Origin: Terriglobus sp.
GTDB lineage: Bacteria > Acidobacteriota > Terriglobia > Terriglobales > Acidobacteriaceae
Direction: 5' to 3'
Assembly (NCBI GenBank): GCA_023265355.1
Contig: JAHFTZ010000010.1
Coordinates: 1,441 to 14,838, forward strand
Length of the DNA stretch: 13,398 nucleotides
Position numbers and translations under genes: made by a program. Each line of letters opens with the position of its first letter. The stretch's first letter is position 1. Under the pieces are notes generated by a model that was not told the origin of the DNA, ran no database searches, and saw nothing but the letters and a program-made list of their open reading frames with translations. Shown one piece after another: positions 1-7,113 of this stretch.

Positions 1-660
1 AAAAACCAGCGACCCACGTGTGGCGAGATAAAGAACCCGTCCCGTCGAAGGCGGCTTAATATTCGTCTTCGTCAGGGTAAAGCGCTGGGTAGAGGGGCTA
101 ACCATCGTATCGAGCACCAATTGTGCACGCTCCGCACTCTCGCTTGCCGCGGAAAGCGCCGCAGCCTGGGTTCCTACCTTCTCCCGTAAACCGTCACGTT
201 CCTTGTAGAGGGACAAGCTAAAGACAGCCACGGCCGCCGCCGTTGCCCAACCCACCCACGGAAAGACCAGACTAAACAAACCGCGTCCAGGTTCATCGAA
301 TCTGTCCTCTGGGGCGGAGCCATCCTGCACGGTTTTAACAGAGTCGCTTTCGTGAGAACGGAAGATCTGTGCCGGCGCTGCCGTCTGACGTTCCACGTTG
401 GTGTCGAAGGCTGCAAACGGAACCGCCTTCTTCTCGCGGGCGACCTGTTTCAGTAATCTCTGGCGTGCGGTGGCTGGGGGCTCATGTGCTTCGGCGCTCA
501 GAGCAAAGGCGGCAAGGTCGCCGCTGGTGCGTGCAAGTTCTTCGCGTGCCTCGGCTGACGTCACCAGGAAAGCCTCTACAGCGCGCATTTCTTCCGGTTC
601 CAGAAGCTGCATGGCATACAGCGCCAGGTCATCGGAGGTAAATTCTCTGCGGTTTCCCAT
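1..660 (-). CDS. RskA-type anti-sigma factor (C-terminus cut by window edge)
   Basis: Membrane-anchored anti-sigma factor that probably holds the ECF sigma factor encoded just upstream. The reverse complement of 660 down to 1 is open for 220 codons without a stop, so the C-terminus is missing. Residues 1-75 form a helical cytoplasmic region (start MGNRREFTSDDLALYAMQLL, then LEPEEMRAVEAFL), typical of the anti-sigma N-terminal domain that binds sigma2/sigma4. It lacks a ZAS-type HxxxCxxC motif and has no cysteine in the visible part. A single membrane segment lies at about residues 128-153 (LFSLVFPWVGWATAAAAVAVF). The rest would be extracytoplasmic, with a short helical stretch followed by the beginning of an RskA-like domain (visible end VLYLATRGSLVF). 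Its ATG shares one base with the sigma-factor TGA (TGATG), so the two are probably translationally coupled; AAAGG lies about 10 nt before the ATG. The order sigma then RskA-like protein is the standard SigK/RskA arrangement. The inducing signal is not visible. Confidence 0.85.
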   Translation of the reverse strand, partial: MGNRREFTSDDLALYAMQLLEPEEMRAVEAFLVTSAEAREELARTSGDLAAFALSAEAHEPPATARQRLLKQVAREKKAVPFAAFDTNVERQTAAPAQIFRSHESDSVKTVQDGSAPEDRFDEPGRGLFSLVFPWVGWATAAAVAVFSLSLYKERDGLREKVGTQAAALSAASESAERAQLVLDTMVSPSTQRFTLTKTNIKPPSTGRVLYLATRGSLVF

Positions 661-1229
661 CACTGCATAGCCTTTCTCAGCACAATCAGTGCTGCACGTA
701 TTCGCGTCTTCACAGTACCGAGGGGATCCCCGGTTGTCTCCGCAATCTCGGAGTGTGTCAGACCATCGAAGAAGGCCATCTCCAGCGTATTGCGCTGGTC
801 TACCGGGAGCGTGCCGATCAGCGCACGTACCTTTTCCATCATCAGGTTCCGCTGCGAGTCCTCCGCCAGATCGAACTTGGAAGAAAGAATGACATCGTCT
901 ACCGAATCCTGCGGCTTCCGCCTGCGGAGCAAGTCAATCGCCCGGTTGCGCGCCACGACAGCCAGCCAGCCGCCCATGCTTCCACGGTCGCTTGCGAAAC
1001 TGTCGGGATTGCGCCAGATCTGCATGAAAACTTCCTGTAAGACATCCTCGGCTGCTGCCGGATCGCGCAGTACGCGCAGAGCAACGGAATAAACTATCTT
1101 CGAATATCGATCGTACAAGGCCGCCATCGCGCGTTCGTCGCCGCGCTGCACCTGCGACAGGAGAAGGAGATCTTCTCCCATCGGAGGTTTGGGTGGTGGC
1201 ATGTCGTTGTCCCTATAAATAGAACGCAT
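660..1229 (-). CDS. ECF-family RNA polymerase sigma factor (SigK-like)
   Basis: Alternative sigma factor of 189 aa, normal for a two-domain ECF sigma. Region sigma2 spans about residues 33-105, with the core-binding/-10 recognition helix around EDVLQEVFMQIWRN (61-74) and GWLAVVARNRAIDLLRRR following. Sigma4 spans about 132-187, with the helix-turn-helix GLTHSEIAETTGDPLGTVKTR (156-176) for -35 recognition. The linker between them is short and no extra C-terminal domain is present. The protein should be sequestered at the membrane by the downstream anti-sigma factor, whose start overlaps this stop. The start is uncertain: ATG at 1229 has GAGG 9 nt upstream, while ATG at 1202 (MPPPKPP...) has AGGGA 7 nt upstream and leaves both domains intact. 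ECF sigma factors commonly transcribe their own operon, so the divergent gap 1230-1393 may hold its promoter, but I could not identify a clear one. The regulon is unknown. Confidence 0.93.
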   Translation of the reverse strand: MRSIYRDNDMPPPKPPMGEDLLLLSQVQRGDERAMAALYDRYSKIVYSVALRVLRDPAAAEDVLQEVFMQIWRNPDSFASDRGSMGGWLAVVARNRAIDLLRRRKPQDSVDDVILSSKFDLAEDSQRNLMMEKVRALIGTLPVDQRNTLEMAFFDGLTHSEIAETTGDPLGTVKTRIRAALIVLRKAMQ

Positions 1230-1393
1230 CGAAGTCGTCCTCGGATGATACAGCCATCATCTTTTTCCTTACAGAAGGTATTCTTAGCAGTGCATTGGAG
1301 GGCTGAAAGCAGGCATAAGATGCCTCGTTGCGCAACATTCTGCCCATTCGATAATGGGGTAAGCGCAGTGTACCCTCAAGGGAGCACAAGGAG
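1230..1393. promoter_or_regulatory. Divergent intergenic region between sigma factor and tlyA, with three dyads
   Basis: This gap must carry the promoters for the leftward sigma/anti-sigma operon and the rightward tlyA-nadK operon. Three inverted repeats sit close together: GGCAT-aag-ATGCC (1312-1324), the perfect palindrome GTTGCGCAAC (1327-1336), and CCCATT-cgat-AATGGG (1343-1358). They lie 36-82 bp before the tlyA start. They may be operators, or small hairpins in a tlyA leader. I found no convincing sigma70 or ECF -35/-10 pair on either strand. Confidence 0.45.
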
Positions 1394-2215
1394 ATGTTCC
1401 AGCGCTTCAGCCTCATGCCAGTTAACCTCAGACTCGACAAGCTTATGGTGGATCGCGCCCTGGTGCCGTCCCGCGAACGTGCACAGGCGCTTATTCTCGC
1501 AGGCCGTGTCCTCGTCAATGAACAGAAGATCCAGAAGCCCGGCACGTCTGTCGCCGAGGAGTCCACGATCCGCCTTCTGGGTGACGACCTGCGCTACGTC
1601 AGCCGGGGCGGCCTCAAGCTGGAACGCGCGCTGGAATATTGGAAGATCGAAGTTACCGGAATCTCTGCGGTGGACATCGGGGCCTCCACAGGGGGATTTA
1701 CGGATTGCCTCTTGCAGCAGGGCGCTGCCACTGTTCTTGCCGTGGACACAGGGTACGGCCAGATCGCACATAAGCTCCGCGCCGATCCGCGCGTGCGTCT
1801 GATGGAGCGCACCAACGCCCGCAAGCTGGAACCGTCCTCTCTTCTGCGCGAAGCGGTGTCTCCTCCTGTTTTTTTTGCGATGGATGTCTCTTTCATCGGA
1901 GCCTCGCTGATTCTCCCACCTGTCCTCGCTGCTCTCAGTGAGCCGGACCAGCCATGGCAGGGAAGCGGAGTCATCCTTGTAAAGCCTCAGTTTGAAGCAG
2001 GTCGTGAGCACGTCGGGAAAGGCGGGATCGTCCGCGACCCCGCCGCCCATCAGATCGCCATTGAACGCGTCCGTGCGACCGTCTTGGAGCTCGGCGCAAA
2101 GCATACTGATGTGATCGCATCGCCTATTACCGGTATGGAAGGCAATCACGAGTTCCTTCTCTATGTTCGCTTCGATACAGCAGTCGAAGAAGTTACACTG
2201 GACTTGAATGCCTAA
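1394..2215 (+). CDS. tlyA: TlyA-family rRNA (cytidine-2'-O)-methyltransferase
   Basis: Putative SAM-dependent 2'-O-methyltransferase of the TlyA/YqxC family ('hemolysin A' in older annotations). In mycobacteria TlyA modifies cytidines of 16S and 23S rRNA and affects capreomycin sensitivity. The 273 aa match the family length. An S4 RNA-binding domain covers about residues 11-70 (LRLDKLMVDRALVPSRERA...). The RYVSRGGLKLERAL linker follows, then a Rossmann FtsJ-like domain with SAM motif DIGASTGGFTD (94-104), DVSFIGASLILPP (164-176), VKPQFEAGR (196-204) and GNHEFLLY (250-257). Residues K75, D164, K197 and E253 fall where the K-D-K-E catalytic tetrad of the family is expected. The chosen ATG has AAGGGAG (1378-1384) 9 nt upstream; a later in-frame ATG at 1415 starts nearer the S4 domain but has poorer spacing. 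The end overlaps nadK by 8 nt, so the two should be co-translated; tlyA-nadK linkage is common in bacteria. Substrate specificity is inferred from the family. Confidence 0.93.
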   Translation: MFQRFSLMPVNLRLDKLMVDRALVPSRERAQALILAGRVLVNEQKIQKPGTSVAEESTIRLLGDDLRYVSRGGLKLERALEYWKIEVTGISAVDIGASTGGFTDCLLQQGAATVLAVDTGYGQIAHKLRADPRVRLMERTNARKLEPSSLLREAVSPPVFFAMDVSFIGASLILPPVLAALSEPDQPWQGSGVILVKPQFEAGREHVGKGGIVRDPAAHQIAIERVRATVLELGAKHTDVIASPITGMEGNHEFLLYVRFDTAVEEVTLDLNA

Positions 2216-3065
2216 AGTCGCCATCATCTCGAAACCGCAGAAACCTGAACTTGCCACGCTCCTGGCGGAGCTCCTTCTGTGGCTCCGCGAACGTAACTAC
2301 GAAGCCATCCTGGATCCCACGAGTGGCGCGTACCTCGGTATGCACAACTGCTGCGACCGTGCCACCATGCCCGCGCAAAATCCGGAGCTGGTCATTGTTC
2401 TCGGTGGAGATGGAACGCTTCTCAGCGCCGCGCGCGCTTTCGCCCGCTACGACGTTCCTATTCTTAGCGTTAACCTTGGCTCGCTTGGATTTCTTACGGA
2501 AGTCCCTCTCTCTGAGCTGTACATTACGCTCAATGGATGGATCAACGGGCAGTGCAGCATCGACGAACGCGCCATGATGCACGCCGAACTCTGGCGCGGC
2601 GGCAAAATCTTTCAGCAGTGGGACGCTCTCAATGACGTGGTCATGTCCAAGGGCGCGATTGCCCGCATGGGCGACTACACCGTTCGGCTCGACGAGCAGC
2701 TCGTAGCCCAGTTCCGCGCCGACGGAATCATCGTCTCCACGCCTACCGGATCCACGGCGTACAACCTCGCCGCTGCCGGTCCAATCGTGATGGCGAGTGT
2801 GAATGCCCTGATCGTCACACCGATCTGTCCCCACCTGCTCACGATCCGCCCCATCGTCGTTCCCGGAGACGCGGAAATTTACGTCGCCGTGGAAGGTATC
2901 GCCGACCAGACCTTCCTCACCGTCGATGGGCAGGAAGCAGTGGAACTCCAACTCAACGACGCACTTCGGTGTCGACGCTCACAGTACAGCGTGCGAATGA
3001 TCCGTCTTGGCGAACATGGCCTCTTCAGCGTCCTGCGCTCGAAGCTCAAATGGGGCCAGCGCTAA
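2208..3065 (+). CDS. nadK: NAD kinase (NAD+ 2'-phosphotransferase)
   Basis: Cytosolic enzyme that phosphorylates NAD+ to NADP+ using ATP (or polyphosphate in some family members). It is the only known route to NADP and is normally essential. The 285 aa are the usual length for a bacterial NadK. Diagnostic motifs are intact: GGDGT (66-70) with the conserved catalytic Asp, NLGSLGFLTE (89-98), LNDV (141-144), DGIIVSTPTGSTAYNLAAAG (172-191) and TPICPH (204-209). The C-terminus ends with the usual VDGQ-containing strand region (FLTVDGQEAVEL). The ATG lies inside the last codons of tlyA, giving an 8-nt overlap, which supports translational coupling rather than a separate promoter. No rho-independent terminator is evident after the stop. 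Nothing suggests loss of function. Confidence 0.97.
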   Translation: MPKVAIISKPQKPELATLLAELLLWLRERNYEAILDPTSGAYLGMHNCCDRATMPAQNPELVIVLGGDGTLLSAARAFARYDVPILSVNLGSLGFLTEVPLSELYITLNGWINGQCSIDERAMMHAELWRGGKIFQQWDALNDVVMSKGAIARMGDYTVRLDEQLVAQFRADGIIVSTPTGSTAYNLAAAGPIVMASVNALIVTPICPHLLTIRPIVVPGDAEIYVAVEGIADQTFLTVDGQEAVELQLNDALRCRRSQYSVRMIRLGEHGLFSVLRSKLKWGQR

Positions 3066-3245
3066 AGCCTTTTCGATCCGTTCCCCATCGATTATTTGTC
3101 ATTCCGTAGCGCAACAGAGGAATCTGCTGTTTCCTTACGCCCATTTACCTGTTGCTTTCCCAGCACATTTACCTGTTGCTTTCCCAGTAGAGCTGTGACA
3201 TTCTCCTGTTGGCAAACAAAAGAAGCGCGCACGGGACGGGATCAC
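3066..3245 (+). promoter_or_regulatory. Intergenic region upstream of the padR-ADOP operon
   Basis: The largest gene-free gap in the window. It holds a tandem repeat (3142-3187, described separately) and a degenerate third copy at 3199-3213. A weak sigma70-like pair can be drawn, TTGCTT (3176-3181) and CATTCT (3199-3204) with 17-bp spacing; it overlaps the second repeat, but the -10 match is poor. GGGA at 3233-3236 (9 nt before the ATG) or 3238-3241 may serve as the padR ribosome site. PadR proteins commonly repress their own operon, so an operator is expected here, though I do not see the classical ATGT-N8-ACAT form. Confidence 0.4.
3142..3187. repeat. Two-copy direct repeat, 24-bp period, upstream of padR
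   Basis: Positions 3142-3163 are repeated exactly at 3166-3187, sharing the core TTACCTGTTGCTTTCCCAG. The copies are joined by a 2-bp spacer, giving a 24-bp period. A third, partial copy at 3199-3213 (CATTCTCCTGTTGGC) matches 11 of 15 positions. The location just ahead of a regulator gene suggests a regulatory repeat, but a chance tandem duplication would look the same. Confidence 0.8.
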
Positions 3246-3593
3246 ATGCGACAGAAGAAGGATGTTCAGCAGGGAACATTGGCCCTGATGGTTCTGAAGA
3301 CCCTCGATGTACTGGGACCGCTGCACGGGTATGGCATCGCTCGGCGCATCGAGCAGATCAGCGGAGACCTGCTCTCCGTCAACCAGGGGACGCTCTATCC
3401 CCTTATGCTCAGGCTGGAGCAGGAGGGTGCGATCGCTTCGGAGTGGGGCCCTTCGGAGAGCAATCGCCGCGCACGCTTCTACAGCTTGACTCGTGTGGGA
3501 AGAAAGCTATTGGAGGCTGAAAAGCGCGATTGGGAGCAGACGGCAGCCATCATCGCGCGCTTCCTGGAAGCGAAGGCGGAGGACTTGGGATGA
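3246..3593 (+). CDS. PadR-family transcriptional regulator (acidobacterial ADOP-associated type)
   Basis: Small winged-helix DNA-binding protein of 115 aa, the size of the PadR-s1/acidobacterial PadR subfamily. The PadR domain covers about residues 10-90: QQGTLALMVLKTLDVLGPLHGYGIARRIEQ (8-37) is the conserved N-terminal helix and HGYGIA turn, LSVNQGTLYPLMLRLEQEG (43-61) is the recognition helix with its characteristic GTLYP motif, and RRARFYSLTRVGRKLLEAE (74-92) is the wing plus start of the dimerisation helix. The start at 3246 is chosen because the domain begins right after it; upstream in-frame codons would only translate the repeat region. The gene ends with an ATGA overlap with the ADOP permease gene, the standard operon for this pair in Acidobacteria. 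It probably represses its own operon; the ligand is unknown. Confidence 0.95.
   Translation: MRQKKDVQQGTLALMVLKTLDVLGPLHGYGIARRIEQISGDLLSVNQGTLYPLMLRLEQEGAIASEWGPSESNRRARFYSLTRVGRKLLEAEKRDWEQTAAIIARFLEAKAEDLG
3578..3583 (+). promoter_or_regulatory. Ribosome binding site setting the ADOP start
   Basis: GGAGGA lies 6 nt before the ATG at 3590. It selects that ATG, whose ATGA overlaps the padR stop codon, over an in-frame ATG at 3530 that would run through padR. Confidence 0.75.
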
Positions 3594-6268
3594 GATCTCT
3601 GCATCGGTTCTTCGCACGCCTTCTTAACTTCGTAACAAGACGACGCGACGATGAGCGCCTGAGAGAAGAGATGAAGTCTCATCTGGCCAGCCAGACAGAA
3701 GACTACCTGCGCTCTGGCATGACTCCCGAGGAAGCCTATCGACAAGCCCGCCTGAAGTTCGGTGCCATGGAGGCGATTCGAGAAGATTATCGCGCGGAAG
3801 AAGCATTGCCGCTTATGGAGAGTCTTCTGCTGGACGTTCGTTATGCACTTCGCGTACTTCGGACGTCTCCTACGTTTACGATCGTCGCTTTAGCCACGCT
3901 GATGCTGGGGATCGGCGCAAACGTCGTAGTCTTCGGCGTGCTGAATGAAGTTCTACTGCATCCGCTGGAGGTAAGAGACCCGCAAAGCCTGTATCAGGTA
4001 CGCCATAAGCAGTGGATGGTTGGAAGGTTACTGACCACTTCGTACCCCACCTTCGAGGATCTTCAGCGGCGCAACACTACCTTCAGCGGAATGGCCGGGA
4101 TGTATGGCTACTCCGGTGCCAAATTACTCTGGCGTAACTCCGTGCGGAAGGTCTCCGGCTATGAAGTGACCGGCAATTATTTCGATGTGCTGGGAGTGCA
4201 GCCGGAGGTGGGTAGGTTCTTCCATGAGGCGGATGAGCATGGTCCGAACTCGGCACCCTTTGTCGTTTTGAGCAATGCTCTGTGGCGAAGCACGTTTCAT
4301 GCGGATTCAGGCGTGGTCGGAACAACCGTAGAACTCGACAAGCATCCGTTTACGGTGATTGGCGTTGCATCCGCTCAGTTCCACGGCACGGAGAAGTTCC
4401 GTTGGCCTGACTACTGGATTCCCATGATGAACGAGCAGCAACTGGAAAACTATGATTACCTGCATAGCCGGACCTACATCAACGTAACGGTCCTTGGCCG
4501 ACTGAAGCCCGGCGTGACTCCGCAGCAGGCGACGGAAAATCTGAATGCGATCACGGCCGAGCTGGCGAAGGAGTATCCAGAGACCGACGACGGAGAGCCG
4601 CTGCGTCTGATCCATCCGGGCCTCATCGGAGATGAAGGCGATGTGATTCGCGGATTTCTGTACAGCGTCAGCTTGCTTGCGCTTCTGGTATTGGCGGCAG
4701 CGTGCGCCAATCTTGCCACGCTCTTTGCGGCGCGTGCAGCGGATCGCAGCCGCGAACTCGCGCTTCGTGTGGCCCTTGGATCGAGTCGGCGGCGGCTGGT
4801 GCGGCAACTCCTCACCGAGGCACTCGTAGTCTCGCTGTTAGGCGGAGCGGCGGGACTCGCGAGCGCGTACCTGTTGCTGGGCGTGTTGAATCGCTCTTCT
4901 GCTTTCGATGGCAGTATGACCGTCAGTCTCGATCTGCGTGTTTATTTTGTAGGCCTCGCGTTGACGCTTGTAAGCGCACTGCTCTTTGGCCTGGCGCCAG
5001 CGCGGCAGGCGTGGCAGAGCAGTCCGATGCAGGCAATGAAGGGTGGACAGGCAGAGTCGAAGAATCTCCATCGGTTTACCTTGCGAGACCTTTTGCTGGG
5101 GGTACAGATTGCAATCTGCACACTGCTGGTGACGGCTTCCCTGGTCGCGATACGCGGCATGATCCAGGCCCTGCATACCCCGCTGGGGATACACCCAGAG
5201 GGCGCAATGCTCGCCTATATGGATCTCAGCTCTACGGAGCAGGCAGACAGCACGGTGCCTGAGAACGCGTCAATCCACGACGCTACGCTTGAAAAAGAGA
5301 AGGCGGTCCTTGAGGCCGCGCGAAACATCCCGGGTGTCACAGCCGTCGGCATGATCAACCAGACGCCCATGACGGGCGGTCTGCATGGTGTCCCGATCTT
5401 TCGGCCGGGTACAACAGAGTTCAAACTGAAGAACTCCGCACTGGCACCGTACGTGTTTTCGATGTCGCCCGGATACCTCGACACTGCTGGCACACGCCTG
5501 CTCCGTGGACGGGATGCTTCGTGGCACGACACGACGGATACGCCCCATGTGGCTATTGTGAATGAGACCTTCGCTCGGAAGATGTGGGACAGAACACCAG
5601 CCATCGGACAACGCTTCCTTCTGAGGGGCCAACTGACAGAGGTCGTAGGCGTGGCGGAGGACGGCAAGTATCACGACTTGACCGAATCTCCGCAGCCGGT
5701 TGTCTATCTACCGCAGTCGCAGAGCGACGGCGGAGAGATGATCTTTGTGGTGCGTTCAGAGCGTACGCCGAAAGAGATGACGGCAGCGTTGCAACAGAGG
5801 CTGAGCAACATCGCGCCCAATGCGCCCATCAAGGTATTGAGCTGGTCGGATCAGCTTGCAGGCGAGTTGCTTCCGGCGCGTGCGGCCACCGTCGCACTCG
5901 GTGTCATGGGACTTCTGGCTGCGATGCTGGCGGTAACGGGCATCTTCGGCATGGCGGCGTACAACGTGAGCCGTCGAAAGAAAGAGTTTGGCATTCGTAT
6001 GGCCTTGGGCGCGCGCAAGGCGCAGGTGATAAACGCCGCGGTGGGGCGTCCCATGGTCCTGCTCGGCGTGGGATCGGTGCTGGGTCTGCTTGCAGGAATT
6101 TCCGCGAGCCGTCTCCTGGGGCAGATCGTGTATCAGGCGAATCCCAAAAACCCTGCGGTCGTGGGTGGAGTCGTATTCACCATGGCTCTGCTTGGGCTCG
6201 TCGCCTCCGCCGTTCCAGCTCGGAGAGCGCTTGCCGTCGATCCATCCGAGCTTATGCGGGAAGAGTGA
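3590..6268 (+). CDS. Acidobacterial duplicated orphan permease (ADOP), FtsX/MacB type
   Basis: Large inner-membrane permease of 892 aa related to MacB/FtsX, with two permease halves and no ATPase encoded next to it. A soluble N-terminal extension (residues 1-80, with SGMTPEEAYRQARLKFGAME) matches the 'permease prefix' domain of this family. Half one has TM1 at about 94-116 (TFTIVALATLMLGIGANVVV), a periplasmic MacB-like core domain at about 120-350, and three TMs at about 354-380, 404-432 and 449-468, with the FtsX motif RELALRVALGSSRRRL (388-403). Half two repeats this: TM about 498-522, a core domain about 530-755, and TMs about 766-790, 820-846 and 858-876, with EFGIRMALGARK (799-810). The C-terminus VPARRALAVDPSELMREE is typical. 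MacB-like proteins act as mechanotransmitters for efflux or lipoprotein/peptide export; the role of ADOPs is unproven and the partner ATPase, if any, lies elsewhere. The gene is in an operon with padR. Identification is firm, function is not. Confidence 0.94.
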   Translation: MRSLHRFFARLLNFVTRRRDDERLREEMKSHLASQTEDYLRSGMTPEEAYRQARLKFGAMEAIREDYRAEEALPLMESLLLDVRYALRVLRTSPTFTIVALATLMLGIGANVVVFGVLNEVLLHPLEVRDPQSLYQVRHKQWMVGRLLTTSYPTFEDLQRRNTTFSGMAGMYGYSGAKLLWRNSVRKVSGYEVTGNYFDVLGVQPEVGRFFHEADEHGPNSAPFVVLSNALWRSTFHADSGVVGTTVELDKHPFTVIGVASAQFHGTEKFRWPDYWIPMMNEQQLENYDYLHSRTYINVTVLGRLKPGVTPQQATENLNAITAELAKEYPETDDGEPLRLIHPGLIGDEGDVIRGFLYSVSLLALLVLAAACANLATLFAARAADRSRELALRVALGSSRRRLVRQLLTEALVVSLLGGAAGLASAYLLLGVLNRSSAFDGSMTVSLDLRVYFVGLALTLVSALLFGLAPARQAWQSSPMQAMKGGQAESKNLHRFTLRDLLLGVQIAICTLLVTASLVAIRGMIQALHTPLGIHPEGAMLAYMDLSSTEQADSTVPENASIHDATLEKEKAVLEAARNIPGVTAVGMINQTPMTGGLHGVPIFRPGTTEFKLKNSALAPYVFSMSPGYLDTAGTRLLRGRDASWHDTTDTPHVAIVNETFARKMWDRTPAIGQRFLLRGQLTEVVGVAEDGKYHDLTESPQPVVYLPQSQSDGGEMIFVVRSERTPKEMTAALQQRLSNIAPNAPIKVLSWSDQLAGELLPARAATVALGVMGLLAAMLAVTGIFGMAAYNVSRRKKEFGIRMALGARKAQVINAAVGRPMVLLGVGSVLGLLAGISASRLLGQIVYQANPKNPAVVGGVVFTMALLGLVASAVPARRALAVDPSELMREE

Positions 6269-6302
6269 TCTCCCCGTGCCACAGTATGATGAAGTCAACC
6301 GT

Positions 6303-7106
6303 ATGAAGAAAATCAATACGAAGGTGCAAAGCGCCGCCAATCCCATGCTCATCGAGGAAAGGCGGCAACATGTTCTTGCCACGATCCAACGGGAAGGGCG
6401 TGTATTGGTCTCAGAGATCGCCGACGAACTGAATATCTCGCGCATTACGATCCGAAAGGATCTGGATCATCTGGAGGCCAGAGGTCTGGTACAGCGCACG
6501 CACGGTGGAGCGCTGGCGCCGCAGGTGGGATCTTTGCTCGATCCTTCACTGAAAGAAAAAGAGCAGCATCAGCTTCAACAAAAGCAGAAAATCGCTTCTG
6601 CTGCGGTGAAGCTGGTGGAAGAGGGGCAGTGCGTTCTTCTGGACTCCGGTACTACCACCACAGCCATCGCTCGCGCGCTGAGAGGATTTTCCAAGCTGAC
6701 GGTGGTCACGAACGCTGTTAATATCGCAGCCGAACTTACTGGCACGAACTTCGATGTGATCCTGACCGGCGGCATGTTAAGGAAAAATTCATTCTCTCTC
6801 GTGGGTCCTCAGGCAGAAGATGTGCTCCGGGAGATCAACGCCGACATCTTATTTCTGGGTGTGGACGGCTTCGATCCGCGCATCGGTGTGACGACACCGA
6901 ATGTGCTGGAATCGCGCGTGAATCGCGCCATGGTGAAGGCGGCACGAAAGATTGTCGCGGTTTGCGACTCCACAAAGTTTACGCACCGCAGCTTTGCTCT
7001 GATCGTTCCGCCGTCCTCGATTCACACGGTCATTACGGATTCCCGCATCTCCGCTGAAGATGCGCAGACGCTGCGCAATGGCGGCATTGAATTGATTTTG
7101 GTCTAG
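6303..7106 (+). CDS. DeoR-family transcriptional regulator (AgaR/GatR-like)
   Basis: Sugar-phosphate-responsive repressor of 267 aa, typical DeoR length. The N-terminal helix-turn-helix covers about residues 15-72 (MLIEERRQHVLATIQREG, then VSEIADELNISRITIRKDLDHLEARG and the wing RTHGGAL). The C-terminal DeoRC sensor domain (about 90-250) has the sugar-phosphate-binding landmarks DSGTTTTAIARAL (114-126), TNAVNIAAEL (136-145), LTGGMLR (154-160), FLGVDGFDPRIGVTTPN (184-200) and CDSTKF (221-226). The gene starts 34 nt after the ADOP stop with no clear promoter or strong SD between. A GTG at 6276 and an ATG at 6345 are alternative in-frame starts. It converges on the sugar kinase gene with only 7 bp between the stop codons. 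Position next to kinase, AgaS-like and GatZ-like genes makes that cluster its probable regulon, with a sugar phosphate as inducer; this is inference. Confidence 0.93.
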   Translation: MKKINTKVQSAANPMLIEERRQHVLATIQREGRVLVSEIADELNISRITIRKDLDHLEARGLVQRTHGGALAPQVGSLLDPSLKEKEQHQLQQKQKIASAAVKLVEEGQCVLLDSGTTTTAIARALRGFSKLTVVTNAVNIAAELTGTNFDVILTGGMLRKNSFSLVGPQAEDVLREINADILFLGVDGFDPRIGVTTPNVLESRVNRAMVKAARKIVAVCDSTKFTHRSFALIVPPSSIHTVITDSRISAEDAQTLRNGGIELILV

Positions 7107-7113
7107 TCTGAGC

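Noticed and set aside
1213..1566. Minus-strand open frame crossing the sigma-tlyA gap and the 5' end of tlyA
   Set aside because: It overlaps tlyA antisense, matches no known family, and part of it is simply the out-of-frame upstream region of the sigma factor.
1869..1876. Run of eight T in tlyA as a possible frameshift or slippage site
   Set aside because: The frame and family motifs continue correctly on both sides, so there is no sign of a frameshift.
1376..2257. Long antisense frame (293 codons) opposite tlyA
   Set aside because: Low-complexity, charged translation typical of the reverse strand of a GC-rich gene; tlyA on the plus strand has complete family motifs.
3059..3112. Possible nadK terminator from GCGCTA (3059-3064) and TAGCGC (3107-3112)
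   Set aside because: The arms are more than 40 nt apart and no T-run follows, so it is not a rho-independent terminator.
3096..3245. Upstream extension of PadR by 50 codons
   Set aside because: The added residues translate the tandem repeat into a Cys/Phe-rich segment absent from PadR proteins, and the domain begins right after 3246.
3530..3589. Upstream extension of the ADOP permease
   Set aside because: It would overlap padR by 60 bp; GGAGGA and the ATGA coupling favour 3590, where the usual family N-terminus begins.
6090..6302. Upstream extension of the DeoR protein into the ADOP gene
   Set aside because: The extra 71 residues overlap the permease in another frame and do not resemble any DeoR N-terminus.
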